Below, one piece after another: positions 1 through 8,180 of a DNA stretch of 64,000 nucleotides. A program made the translations under genes and the position numbers. This stretch comes from Thermocaproicibacter melissae. GTDB taxonomy: Bacteria; Bacillota; Clostridia; Oscillospirales; Acutalibacteraceae. Position 1 is the stretch's first letter. Each line of letters starts with the position of its first letter. Location: assembly GCF_024498295.1 (NCBI RefSeq), contig NZ_CP101827.1:748001-812000 (forward strand), written 5' to 3'. A model generated the notes under the pieces. It was not told the origin of the DNA. It searched no databases and saw only the letters and a list, made by a program, of their open reading frames with translations.

Positions 1-124
1 ATTCTTCAATGTGGATACTGTGCGAAGTCTCAGAGACGTCGATAATATTCTCGATGGTATCGTGGCTGAAACTGCGTTCAAATGTGAGGATAAAGGCCTG
101 TTCACGGGATTTTGTACGATTCAT
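1..124 (-). CDS. nusB: NusB transcription antitermination factor, N-terminal part (cut by window edge)
   Basis: The first 41 residues of NusB are visible. NusB pairs with ribosomal protein S10 on boxA RNA to make RNA polymerase read through terminators, chiefly in rRNA operons. The start reads MNRTKSREQAFILTFE, with the R-E-Q-A-F helix typical of the family. The ATG at 124 follows a GGAGG box by 5 nt. In Bacillus subtilis nusB also lies downstream of spoIIIA, but there accB, accC and yqhY intervene; here they are missing. A promoter and then a terminator hairpin lie between spoIIIAH and this start, so nusB may be attenuated. The rest of the gene is outside the window. Confidence 0.85.
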   Translation of the reverse strand, partial: MNRTKSREQAFILTFERSFSHDTIENIIDVSETSHSIHIEE

Positions 125-146
125 AACATCCTCCGATATCTTTCAT

Positions 147-179
147 AAAAAGAACCCTCCATGGGTGTGTGGAGGGTTC
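147..179 (-). terminator. Intrinsic terminator between spoIIIAH and nusB
   Basis: A 9-bp perfect stem (152-160 with 171-179, core CCCTCC/GGAGGG), a 10-nt loop and a run of five T on the minus strand. It ends the spoIIIA operon. It also lies downstream of the TATAAT promoter at 218-245, inside the likely nusB leader. Confidence 0.85.
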
Positions 180-217
180 CAGAAAAAGCTGTAAAATTTT
201 CAAACTTCCACATGAAT

Positions 218-245
218 ATTATACCACATTTCCCGGCTTTGACAA
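218..245 (-). promoter_or_regulatory. Sigma-A promoter, probably for nusB
   Basis: On the minus strand TTGTCA (245-240), a 16-nt spacer and TATAAT (223-218). Transcription would start near 211, about 30 nt before the terminator hairpin at 179-152. The -35 box touches the spoIIIAH stop region. Confidence 0.7.
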
Positions 246-857
246 CTATGTACGTTCAATAATATGGATTTTATCAAAGGAGAGACCGGTCTGGGAAGCA
301 ACGATATCCTGAATTACGATTGCGTCGTTCTGGGAATTTTCCTTTGTTTTCACAATGACACTGCATTGATCTTCCCCTAACGTGACGATGCAATCCGAAT
401 AGCCCTTTGCTTTGATGAGCGTTTCAATGTTTGCCTGCTTTAAAAGATTTTCCGTCATTTTTGCCGCTTTATCTACCGCTTCCTTATGAGCTGCATCACT
501 CTTTGAGGTATCTTCCAGAATCTTTGCAAAGGTTTCTTTTGCTTCGTCCTGAGCCTTCTGCCGAGACAGAGCAGCCTGCGTAAAGAAGTCATCCGTTGAA
601 GTGTTGGCTTCCGTTTGTTTTGCCGCCGAGCTAGAAGCAGCTGACTGACTCTTTGCAGAAGAAGCAGAACTCTTTGCGGAAGGTGCACTGCCGTTTACCA
701 TCAGCGTCTGACCTAACTGCCGGCCGGTATTTGAAGCCACGGCCTGCGTTGCTTTGAGCGATGCGCTATTGCCTGAAAGTACTACATTCAGATATACGGC
801 TGCACCCAATGCAACTACTAGTGCCGCAAGCACGAGCTGCCGTTTGCCCATAGCCAT
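246..857 (-). CDS. spoIIIAH: SpoIIIAH, stage III sporulation ring protein
   Basis: Last gene of the spoIIIA operon. SpoIIIAH sits in the mother-cell membrane and docks with forespore SpoIIQ to form the channel that keeps the engulfed forespore alive. The 203-residue protein has one N-terminal membrane helix (about residues 8-27), a Ser/Ala/Lys-rich linker (about 50-85) and a C-terminal YscJ/FliF-like ring-building domain. The Ser/Ala linker is low in complexity, as is common in this family. The partner SpoIIQ is not in this window. The gap to spoIIIAG is 22 nt and a terminator follows. Confidence 0.93.
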   Translation of the reverse strand: MAMGKRQLVLAALVVALGAAVYLNVVLSGNSASLKATQAVASNTGRQLGQTLMVNGSAPSAKSSASSAKSQSAASSSAAKQTEANTSTDDFFTQAALSRQKAQDEAKETFAKILEDTSKSDAAHKEAVDKAAKMTENLLKQANIETLIKAKGYSDCIVTLGEDQCSVIVKTKENSQNDAIVIQDIVASQTGLSFDKIHIIERT

Positions 858-879
858 AAAATGATTCCCCCTGATTTTA

Positions 880-1485
880 TTATTTTGCCTTAATCACGCA
901 AACATGCACAGAAGTTATGTTCAGAGCCGTAGTTACGGCAGTTGTAATATTCTTTTGAACTTTCAGATCATCACCGCCGTCACAGACGACGACGACACCT
1001 TTAACAAGCGGCTGAATTTCCGTAACCTTCACAACTTTTTCAGCACCGTTCTCATCTTTGATGACCAAATATTTCTCTTCTTTGCTGTTGCTTTTTTCCT
1101 TCGTACCGCTTCCGCTTTCTGCGCTATCGCCTTTTTCTTGGTCATCCGTTTTAACTTCTGTTGCATATACATCTTTAGTTGTCTGCTCAAGAGTTACCAT
1201 GACGCGCACTTTTCCGGCGCCGTCAATTTGCGAGATAATGTTTGTAAGCTTATCTTCCAACAATTTTTCGTAGCTTTCTGCGGATATAGCATTGACCGCA
1301 GAGCTCGATGATGAAAGTGCTGCGGAAGTCTGTGTGCTGCAACCTTTGAGGCTGCCGGAGAGTGCAATCAGGAAAATTCCAAGAATTCCTCCCCCAACAG
1401 CAATTTTGCGGTATGTATCGTTTTCGGCAAGACGCTGAAATGCACTTTTTTTCTTCTGCTCTTTTGAATTTGCCTCAGCTGCCAT
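880..1485 (-). CDS. spoIIIAG: SpoIIIAG, stage III sporulation ring protein
   Basis: Membrane ring component of the SpoIIIA-SpoIIQ channel. A charged N-terminus is followed by one membrane helix (about residues 31-48, rich in G, I and L) and a periplasm-side ring-building domain holding a K-V-R-V-M-V-T-L strand and the later P-L-V-K-G-V-V-V-V-C strand. The frame is open to a TTG at 1491, but that lies only 3 nt from the GGAGG box. The ATG at 1485, 9 nt from the box, is the better start and gives 201 residues. It overlaps the end of spoIIIAF by 11 nt, which suggests coupled translation. Confidence 0.92.
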   Translation of the reverse strand: MAAEANSKEQKKKSAFQRLAENDTYRKIAVGGGILGIFLIALSGSLKGCSTQTSAALSSSSSAVNAISAESYEKLLEDKLTNIISQIDGAGKVRVMVTLEQTTKDVYATEVKTDDQEKGDSAESGSGTKEKSNSKEEKYLVIKDENGAEKVVKVTEIQPLVKGVVVVCDGGDDLKVQKNITTAVTTALNITSVHVCVIKAK

Positions 1486-1957
1486 CCGCAACGACCTCCA
1501 TTTGCAGTCCTAACTCTTTTGCAAGATAATCCTGAGCTGTTTTTGTTTTCGCAACGTCCTGTTTTGAAAGTGTAACAATTACTTTAGTAATTGATATGCG
1601 GCCGTCCTCTTTTGTATCCATAATAACAGAAACATTTTTGCATTTAATCTTTATCCGCGCAAGCTCAGCTGTTACAAGATTTTGGATGCTTTCTTGGGTC
1701 GCCTGCTTGAGCTGATCGTTGACGGTTGATTGCAGTTGTGTGTTCTGCGATGCTTTCCAGTCACCTCCACTATTGATGCTCATGCGAATCTGCGGTGCGA
1801 ATTTCGATAACGGAGAAATCATGACGCAGATGATAAACGCGCCTACGACGAATTTTCCCATACGTTCCATGGAGCCTGCCGGAAGAATACTCTGAGCGAG
1901 AGAAGCGGTCAGCGCAGCTAGGCATATTACCATTGTCCATTGTTGAATCTCTTTCAT
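1475..1957 (-). CDS. spoIIIAF: SpoIIIAF, stage III sporulation protein
   Basis: A 160-residue protein with two N-terminal membrane helices (about residues 8-25 and 33-50) and a soluble C-terminal domain, the layout of SpoIIIAF. The family works with SpoIIIAA-AE in the mother-cell membrane complex, which resembles secretion machinery. The C-terminal part ends in a strand-rich segment with I-T-K-V-I-V-T-L, again like ring-building domains. The start ATG overlaps the spoIIIAE stop as ATGA, and the stop overlaps spoIIIAG. Identification rests on sequence pattern and position in the operon. Confidence 0.9.
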   Translation of the reverse strand: MKEIQQWTMVICLAALTASLAQSILPAGSMERMGKFVVGAFIICVMISPLSKFAPQIRMSINSGGDWKASQNTQLQSTVNDQLKQATQESIQNLVTAELARIKIKCKNVSVIMDTKEDGRISITKVIVTLSKQDVAKTKTAQDYLAKELGLQMEVVADGS

Positions 1958-3120
1958 GCCAAGCCTCCGATCAAAATCATGACCACGGTAGATATAATCA
2001 GCACCGTCATGCAGCAGAAAAGGATGGCAAGCATGGTAGAAACAACATCTGCAGACGCCTTGAGAAGACCGGTGATACCGTCCAATTCAAACATCTGGCT
2101 GATACCTGACGACAGCAGTAACGTCAAGTACCAAAGAATACATTCGGCTAAGACAGGCAGAAAGATAGCGAGCCCTGCAAGCAGCCCAAATGCGCCAACG
2201 CCGGATTTGAGCATTTTCACGCAGCTTGTAACCGTGTTCAACGCTTCCCCAAGCGCGTTGCCGACAACCGGAACGAAACTGCCAACGATGAATTTTGCCG
2301 CGCGCACCGCTGTGTTGTCCTGAGAAGCGGCAATCAGGGAGTGCATGGTTACAAGTCCGGTAAACAAAGTCATTCCAAGGCCCATAATCCATTTCACGAT
2401 TTTATTCAGAACGTCACAGAGTCCACTCAGGTTGATTGCCGGTGAAACGGAGGAAACAACGGAAAGGGCAAGAAAAAGATTCAGCATTGGCACAAGAATC
2501 GTTGTTGCGAAAACGGAGACAAGGTTGCCCACGGCCATCATTAACAAATGATATGACCCGGCAGAAACCGATTGCCCAGCAGCGACCAATATCGCTACCA
2601 TGACGGGAACACAGGCTAAAAGAAAGTCCGATGCAGCTTTCAAGACATCGGAAGCGTCGGAAATGCAAGAAACAATTGGCTGCACAATGAGTGCACAGAC
2701 GCAAAGGGTTCCGACCATTCCGATTACTCCGCCCATTGGCTTTTCTCCGAACGATAATTTTAGACCGTTCAACAAAGCGCAGAGTAAAACAATCGCAATT
2801 ACCGAAGCCATAACCCGAAGAGGGTTTACCGCTTTTCCGGAGAAAATGGACAAAATCTTCTGAAAGTAATTCTGCGGTGTTATAGACGTAATCGAAGTCC
2901 AGTCTGCTGAGTCAACGCCCAACTCTCGCAAAATTTTCTGTGTATCCTCAGGAAGTTTTTCTTGTAACTCATCTGCTCCGCTTTTCTTTGCTTGCTCCTG
3001 ATAATATTTGCTGTAATCCGGCGATGAAGATGAGCTTTCGGCAAATGCCGGTATTTGAAAAAGCAAACAAGCCAGCATCGCCAGAACCATGCAAAACACT
3101 TTTTTCCCCATTCTTTTCAC
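1954..3120 (-). CDS. spoIIIAE: SpoIIIAE, multi-pass stage III sporulation protein
   Basis: A 388-residue protein with a cleavable-looking signal peptide (to about residue 27, ending AFA), a Ser-rich stretch, then about seven membrane helices. It is the largest membrane part of the SpoIIIA complex. The frame starts at GTG 3120, close behind an AGGGA box; ATG at 3111 (11 nt from the box) is also possible and would lose only three residues. It lies 9 nt after spoIIIAD and overlaps spoIIIAF by 4 nt (ATGA). Confidence 0.93.
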   Translation of the reverse strand: MKRMGKKVFCMVLAMLACLLFQIPAFAESSSSSPDYSKYYQEQAKKSGADELQEKLPEDTQKILRELGVDSADWTSITSITPQNYFQKILSIFSGKAVNPLRVMASVIAIVLLCALLNGLKLSFGEKPMGGVIGMVGTLCVCALIVQPIVSCISDASDVLKAASDFLLACVPVMVAILVAAGQSVSAGSYHLLMMAVGNLVSVFATTILVPMLNLFLALSVVSSVSPAINLSGLCDVLNKIVKWIMGLGMTLFTGLVTMHSLIAASQDNTAVRAAKFIVGSFVPVVGNALGEALNTVTSCVKMLKSGVGAFGLLAGLAIFLPVLAECILWYLTLLLSSGISQMFELDGITGLLKASADVVSTMLAILFCCMTVLIISTVVMILIGGLA

Positions 3121-3129
3121 GTCCCTTTC

Positions 3130-3525
3130 CTATGCACCGGCAAGTTTTGCTGCGGTTTGGACAATATCTTCAAATAACGGAAGTGCAAGAATGATAATTG
3201 CAATTTTTCCCGCCAATTCAACGTTTGAGGCCAAAGCGTTTTCTCCCGCATCACGGCAGGCGTCCGCGGCAAACTGAGCAAGAAAACAGATTCCGAGCGT
3301 TTTCAGAAGGATGACCGTGTAACTCGCGGAAAGACCGGCAGCGGAAAGCAGCTTTCCGATTTGGCTGACTGCGGGCTGAACGCCGGAAAATATCGCAAAA
3401 AGGATTACAACACCCGCAGCAATGCTTATGAGTACGGCATATTCCTGATGGTACCGGCGCAGCATCGCTGCTACGACAGCAGCGAGAACGGCAATTCCCG
3501 CAATTCCGATAATATCCATCGTCAT
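3130..3525 (-). CDS. spoIIIAD: SpoIIIAD, small membrane protein
   Basis: A 131-residue protein with about four membrane helices. The middle carries the conserved segment around F-A-A-D-A-C-R-D-A-G-E-N-A-L-A, and the end has A-L-P-L-F-E. Both are hallmarks of SpoIIIAD. The start ATG overlaps the spoIIIAC stop by 4 nt (ATGA). A second in-frame ATG two codons later cannot be excluded as the start. It belongs to the inner part of the feeding channel complex. Confidence 0.93.
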   Translation of the reverse strand: MTMDIIGIAGIAVLAAVVAAMLRRYHQEYAVLISIAAGVVILFAIFSGVQPAVSQIGKLLSAAGLSASYTVILLKTLGICFLAQFAADACRDAGENALASNVELAGKIAIIILALPLFEDIVQTAAKLAGA

Positions 3526-3716
3526 AGCCCAAAAACAGATTTGATTGTCTTAAACAAAGTGCTGATTTGCTGCACAAGCATCATCAAAACGACAATCAAA
3601 CCAGCAAGAGTTGTCATCAATGCCTGCTCTTCGCGCCCGGAACGGATCAGCAGCTGATTAAGAACCGCAACGATAATGCCGATTGCCGCGATTTTGAAAA
3701 TCAGGTCAACATCCAT
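3522..3716 (-). CDS. spoIIIAC: SpoIIIAC, small membrane protein
   Basis: A 64-residue, two-helix membrane protein, the usual size for SpoIIIAC. The short loop between the helices has R-S-G-R-E-E-Q-A, conserved in the family and similar in SpoIIIAD. A GGAGG box sits 8 nt before the ATG. It overlaps spoIIIAD by 4 nt and lies 17 nt after spoIIIAB. Confidence 0.93.
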   Translation of the reverse strand: MDVDLIFKIAAIGIIVAVLNQLLIRSGREEQALMTTLAGLIVVLMMLVQQISTLFKTIKSVFGL

Positions 3717-3733
3717 TTCAAATTCCTCCGTTT

Positions 3734-4225
3734 TCAGCAGAGCAGGATTGCGGCGGCCATTCCGCCGAAAACGCCCAGCATCAAGTATAATTTTGACTTT
3801 CTGTCCCGTTCTGACCTCGCTTCGTTTATGGCGGACACGGTTAATGTTTCGTAAAGGTTGAAATGCGCTACCTGACTTTCTGTGTCGCTTGCGCCAAAGC
3901 CGGTACCGAAGCCGTTCAACAAATCCAAATCTTTTTTGGAAAAACCCTCGTTCTTGGCGTGCTCCAAGACGGCCTTACTCCACATTTCTTGCCAGTTTCC
4001 GCAGTCGGACACATCTTGCAGATAATGAAAAAAATCAATACCTTCTCCATGCTTCTGAAGGATTGACTCCACCGGAATGGCCGAATACTGAATTTCAGCA
4101 CGGGCGGAAGACAAAAAGCGCAGGAATGCTTCGAGTTTTTCTACGCGCACTGTCAATTTACGCGATTCCATATATCCCACGAGAAATCCCGCGGCTATTA
4201 GCAGCAACGCTCCCGCCAACTTCAT
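3734..4225 (-). CDS. spoIIIAB: SpoIIIAB, membrane protein related to GspF/TadC
   Basis: A 163-residue protein with an N-terminal membrane helix, a helical soluble part and a C-terminal membrane helix. The segment L-E-A-F-L-R-F-L-S-S-A-R-A-E-I-Q-Y is typical of SpoIIIAB, which structural work links to type II and IV secretion platform proteins. The frame is open to a GTG at 4237, but the ATG at 4225 fits better. Even so it overlaps the spoIIIAA end by 68 nt, a long overlap for this operon. Confidence 0.92.
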   Translation of the reverse strand: MKLAGALLLIAAGFLVGYMESRKLTVRVEKLEAFLRFLSSARAEIQYSAIPVESILQKHGEGIDFFHYLQDVSDCGNWQEMWSKAVLEHAKNEGFSKKDLDLLNGFGTGFGASDTESQVAHFNLYETLTVSAINEARSERDRKSKLYLMLGVFGGMAAAILLC

Positions 4226-5177
4226 GTAACAATTCACCCGCCATGCAAATTTCAGAAATTTCCCCCGGCTTTCCTGATCCTCGAAGAAGAACTACGTTTT
4301 GAAATGCACCGGTCTTTAATAAGGAAGCAACTTGTCTTCGACTTATCAGCTCTTCCTTCGTCCCTGCGTGAATGCTTGCGATAACGGAAACGCCTGCATT
4401 GAGGCTTTGTTCCACCGCTCGGACTTCTTCTTCTGTGCCGATTTCATCGCATATGATAAATTGCGGAGACAATGTTCTTATAGCTGTAAGAATTCCTTCG
4501 GTTTTCGGGCAGCTATCCAGAACATCGCAGCAAATGCCGATATCGTTTTGCGGGACGCCACGATAGGTACCGGCAATTTCTCCGCGCTCATCTACCACCG
4601 CAACCTTGTAGATGTTGCCGTAAAATCCGCTGGATAACTGCCTTGCAATGTCCCTTAGAATCGTTGTTTTTCCGCTCGACGGAGGCCCGGCAAGAAGAAG
4701 TCCCCCGTTCAGTGAATTTTTAAGCTCACCGAGAATTGCGTTGGCACATCCGGGAACCTCGTGTGCGATGCGTATGTTAATGGAGGAAATATCTCTCAGC
4801 CCGGAAACGGTGCCGTTTTGAAAAACAGAAGTTCCGCAGATTCCTGCTCGATGTCCTCCGCGTAGTGTTACATACCCGTTTCGGATTTCCGTGTCGTGAC
4901 TATAGATGGAATTTCCGCACAGGATGCGAAAACTTTCTTCTACTTCGTTCTTACCGGTAATAACGCAATTGGGGCCAGCGGTACAAGCAATCCCTCCGCC
5001 GTTTTTCAGAAAATATATTCCTTCCGGGCAACAAAGAGTAACCGGCCTCCCTACACGAAGGCGGATTTCCTGTGCACGATTCTTGATTTCAGAAGGCAAA
5101 GCCAACAAGTGTTTTCTGACACTATCACAAACGCCTAATGACGCGGAATCAAATCTTTTTTCACCGGTTTCTTTCAT
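4158..5177 (-). CDS. spoIIIAA: SpoIIIAA, AAA-type ATPase of the sporulation channel
   Basis: First gene of the operon. SpoIIIAA is a cytosolic ATPase related to type II/IV secretion ATPases and is needed for the channel to work. A Walker A motif (G-P-P-S-S-G-K-T-T) and a Walker B-like F-I-I-C-D-E-I-G are seen, with the R-L-R-V-G-R-P segment near the N-terminus. The open frame runs up to 5303 through the uvrA terminators; the ATG at 5177, just after GGGAGAGGA, is the real start and gives 339 residues. No convincing sigma-E promoter could be picked out in the 80 nt upstream. Confidence 0.93.
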   Translation of the reverse strand: MKETGEKRFDSASLGVCDSVRKHLLALPSEIKNRAQEIRLRVGRPVTLCCPEGIYFLKNGGGIACTAGPNCVITGKNEVEESFRILCGNSIYSHDTEIRNGYVTLRGGHRAGICGTSVFQNGTVSGLRDISSINIRIAHEVPGCANAILGELKNSLNGGLLLAGPPSSGKTTILRDIARQLSSGFYGNIYKVAVVDERGEIAGTYRGVPQNDIGICCDVLDSCPKTEGILTAIRTLSPQFIICDEIGTEEEVRAVEQSLNAGVSVIASIHAGTKEELISRRQVASLLKTGAFQNVVLLRGSGKPGEISEICMAGELLHEVGGSVAANSRGISRGIYGIA

Positions 5178-5258
5178 TGCCTTGTCCTCTCCCTTCACAA
5201 CATTCTTATGGACAAAGCAATCCGAATAGAACATAAAATTTGGACATCCCCCATTATG

Positions 5259-5290
5259 AAAAAAGGGCGGGCCTCCAAAAGAGGCTCGCC
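5259..5290 (-). terminator. Second of two tandem terminators after uvrA
   Basis: A 10-bp stem (5266-5275 with 5281-5290, one mismatch), a 5-nt loop and six T on the minus strand at 5264-5259. It stands directly after another terminator and isolates spoIIIA from uvrA transcription. Confidence 0.8.
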
Positions 5291-5294
5291 TAAG

Positions 5295-5326
5295 AAAAAA
5301 CACACCGAGGTTTTTACCCGGTGTGC
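5295..5326 (-). terminator. First terminator after uvrA
   Basis: Stem CACACCG/CGGTGTG (5301-5307 with 5319-5325), extended by a further G-G/C-C, then six T on the minus strand (5300-5295). It lies 12 nt past the uvrA stop. Confidence 0.85.
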
Positions 5327-5337
5327 TTTGGCAGTGA

Positions 5338-8160
5338 TTATTTCAGAATTTTTTTGAGATACTGGCCGGTGTATGATTCTGGTACTTGCGCGACCTGTTC
5401 CGGAGTACCGCAGGCAACGATTCTGCCTCCGCCGTTGCCGCCTTCCGGTCCGAGGTCAATCAGGTAATCTGCGGTTTTTATGAGGTCAAGATTATGCTCG
5501 ATGACCACAACCGTGTTGCCGCTGTCAACGAGCTTCTGAAGAACCTCGATCAACTTATGAACGTCAGCGATATGAAGTCCGGTCGTTGGTTCATCTAAAA
5601 TATAAATCGTGCGGCCGGTTGAACGTTTTCCGAGCTCCGCTGCAAGCTTGACGCGCTGAGCTTCACCGCCGGAAAGCGTTGTGGCAGGTTGTCCGATTTT
5701 AATATAGCCCAACCCGACTTCCTGAAGCGTTTTCAGACGACGTTCGATTTTGGGCACATTGGCGAAAAAGGCAAGGCCCTCTTCGACCGTCATCTCAAGA
5801 ACGTCGTAGATGTTCTTCCCTTTGTATTTAATTTCAAGCGTTTCTCGATTATACCGTTTTCCTTTGCAGACCTCGCAGGGCACATAAACGTCCGGCAGGA
5901 AGTTCATTTCAATCTTGATAATTCCGTCGCCTTCGCAGGCCTCGCAACGTCCGCCCTTTACATTGAAGGAAAACCGTCCCGATGTGTACCCCCTGAGCTT
6001 TGCATCTTGCGTTGAAGCAAAAAGGGCACGAATATCATTAAACACACCGGTATAAGTAGCGGGGTTGGAACGCGGAGTACGTCCAATCGGCGACTGGTCA
6101 ATCGCGATTACCTTATCGAGCGCCGAAACACCTTCGATTCTCTCAAATGCCCCGGGGTGTGTCTTGGCACCGTTCAGTTCCGCAGCAAGGTATTTGTAGA
6201 GAATTTCGTTAATAAGAGAAGATTTGCCGGAACCGGATACTCCTGTGACACACACAAAGGTTCCAAGAGGAATCTCAACATTGATGTTTTTCAGGTTATT
6301 CTGGGATGCTCCGATGATTTTGAGTTTTTTTCCGTTGCCTTTACGCCTGTGTGTTGGAATCTCAACTTTCTTCTTCCCGCTGAGATATTGTCCGGTGATG
6401 GATTCCTCACATTTGATAAGGTCTTCAACTTTTCCGCTGAACACAACTTGTCCGCCGTGAACGCCCGCACCTGGCCCGATGTCAACAATATGGTCCGATG
6501 CAAGCATCGTTTCTTCGTCATGTTCAACGACAATGACCGTATTGCCGATGTCGCGCAGATGCTTGAGCGTGGCAAGCAGTTTGGCATTGTCGCGCTGATG
6601 CAATCCGATACTTGGCTCGTCAAGAATATAAAGAACGCCTGTCAAAGAAGAACCGATCTGCGTCGCAAGGCGAATCCTCTGACTCTCGCCTCCGGACAAT
6701 GTTTCGGCGGAACGGGAAAGGGTTAAATATTCAAGCCCTACGTTTTTCAGGAACGTTAGCCTGCTTTTGATTTCTTTCAGAATCAGGCGGGCAATCTGGC
6801 TTTCACGTTCTGTCAGTTTGAGGTTTTCCAAGAAGTCAAGAGCTTCGGTGATTGACATGTCACAGAACTGCGAAATATTGATTCCGCCGACCGTAACAGC
6901 CAGGCTTATAGGAGCAAGGCGTTTCCCTTTACATGCGTCACACGGAATTGCCGACATGTAGTTCTGAATCTCATCGCGAATCCAGTTGCTTTGGGTTTCA
7001 TGGAAACGCCGATCAAGGTTGTTGATAATTCCTTCAAATGGGGTTTCGTAGGTGCTGTGGCCGAAACTGCTATCGCGCTCTACCTTGATTTTTTCGCCCT
7101 TTGTGCCATACAAAAGAATATCAATAATCTCAGGCGGAAGATCCTTTAAGGGTGTATCGAGCGAAAATTTGTATTTTTGGGAAAGAGCTTTCAGGTACAT
7201 GGCAGCAATGGTGTTGCCTTCCATTGCCCAACCACTGGCCTTGAGACCGCCTTGATTAATGGAAAGAGATTTGTCTGGCATAATGCGGTCGGGGTCAATT
7301 TTCATAAAAACCCCAAGGCCCGAGCATTTTGGACAAGCGCCGAACGGGCTGTTGAAGGAAAACATGCGCGGTGTTAATTCCTCGATGCTGATACCATGGT
7401 CCGGGCAGGCGTAATTCTGCGAAAAGAGATGGTCTTCCCCACCTACCACACTAATAATAATCAATCCGCCTGATAAAGATGAAGCGGTTTCAATCGAATC
7501 CGCTAAGCGGGAACGAATGTCCGGATGAATGACCAGACGGTCGACGACGACTTCAATGGTATGTTTTTTGTTCTTTTCAAGAGATATTGTCTCGGACAAA
7601 TCATAAAGGACGCCGTCAACGCGGACCCGAACAAAGCCGCTCCTGCGTGCGGCATCCAGTTCCTTAGTATGCTCCCCTTTTCTTGCCCGGACAACGGGTG
7701 AAAGAACCATGATTTTCGTATTTTCCGGCAAAGCTAGAACTTGGTCGACAATTTGGTCAACGGTCTGCTGTTTAATCTCACGTCCGCAGATCGGGCAGTG
7801 CGGAATTCCGATACGTGCGTAAAGCAGACGCAGGTAATCGTAAATCTCCGTAACGGTTCCCACGGTGGAACGCGGGTTTCTTGATGTTGTTTTTTGGTCA
7901 ATAGAAATAGCCGGAGAAAGTCCTTCAATGTAATCCACATCCGGCTTGTTCGCCTGGCCGAGAAACTGACGTGCGTAGGAAGAGAGTGATTCCACATACC
8001 GGCGCCGCCCCTCGGCATATATGGTATCAAACGCGAGGGACGATTTACCGGACCCGGAAAGCCCGGTAAACACAATCAGCTTGTCGCGCGGCAGTTCAAT
8101 ATTGATATTTTTTAGGTTGTGTTCCCTTGCGCCCTTAATATATATCGTCTTTGCTGACAT
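5338..8160 (-). CDS. uvrA: UvrA, excinuclease ABC subunit A
   Basis: A 940-residue DNA damage sensor that loads UvrB in nucleotide excision repair. Two ABC ATPase halves are visible: Walker A G-L-S-G-S-G-K-S at residues 33-40 and G-V-S-G-S-G-K-S near 640, with signatures L-S-G-G-E-S-Q-R and L-S-G-G-E-A-Q-R. Zinc-binding Cys pairs (C-P-I-C, C-P-K-C, C-E-A-C, C-E-V-C) are intact. The length is normal. It follows uvrB by 20 nt and forms a radC-uvrB-uvrA operon ending in two terminators. Confidence 0.98.
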   Translation of the reverse strand: MSAKTIYIKGAREHNLKNINIELPRDKLIVFTGLSGSGKSSLAFDTIYAEGRRRYVESLSSYARQFLGQANKPDVDYIEGLSPAISIDQKTTSRNPRSTVGTVTEIYDYLRLLYARIGIPHCPICGREIKQQTVDQIVDQVLALPENTKIMVLSPVVRARKGEHTKELDAARRSGFVRVRVDGVLYDLSETISLEKNKKHTIEVVVDRLVIHPDIRSRLADSIETASSLSGGLIIISVVGGEDHLFSQNYACPDHGISIEELTPRMFSFNSPFGACPKCSGLGVFMKIDPDRIMPDKSLSINQGGLKASGWAMEGNTIAAMYLKALSQKYKFSLDTPLKDLPPEIIDILLYGTKGEKIKVERDSSFGHSTYETPFEGIINNLDRRFHETQSNWIRDEIQNYMSAIPCDACKGKRLAPISLAVTVGGINISQFCDMSITEALDFLENLKLTERESQIARLILKEIKSRLTFLKNVGLEYLTLSRSAETLSGGESQRIRLATQIGSSLTGVLYILDEPSIGLHQRDNAKLLATLKHLRDIGNTVIVVEHDEETMLASDHIVDIGPGAGVHGGQVVFSGKVEDLIKCEESITGQYLSGKKKVEIPTHRRKGNGKKLKIIGASQNNLKNINVEIPLGTFVCVTGVSGSGKSSLINEILYKYLAAELNGAKTHPGAFERIEGVSALDKVIAIDQSPIGRTPRSNPATYTGVFNDIRALFASTQDAKLRGYTSGRFSFNVKGGRCEACEGDGIIKIEMNFLPDVYVPCEVCKGKRYNRETLEIKYKGKNIYDVLEMTVEEGLAFFANVPKIERRLKTLQEVGLGYIKIGQPATTLSGGEAQRVKLAAELGKRSTGRTIYILDEPTTGLHIADVHKLIEVLQKLVDSGNTVVVIEHNLDLIKTADYLIDLGPEGGNGGGRIVACGTPEQVAQVPESYTGQYLKKILK

Positions 8161-8180
8161 ATTTCCCTCCGTTTTATGTG

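Noticed and set aside
9-194. Short plus-strand ORF at the left edge
   Set aside because: It is antisense to nusB and runs through its leader and the spoIIIA terminator.
597-690. Repeat-like Ser/Ala/Lys region in spoIIIAH
   Set aside because: Low-complexity linker typical of the protein, not a DNA repeat or mobile element.
5178-5258. Sigma-E promoter for spoIIIA
   Set aside because: TCATAAT and TTTTATGTT fragments occur but not with consensus boxes at the right spacing, so no feature was called, though sigma-E control is expected from Bacillus.
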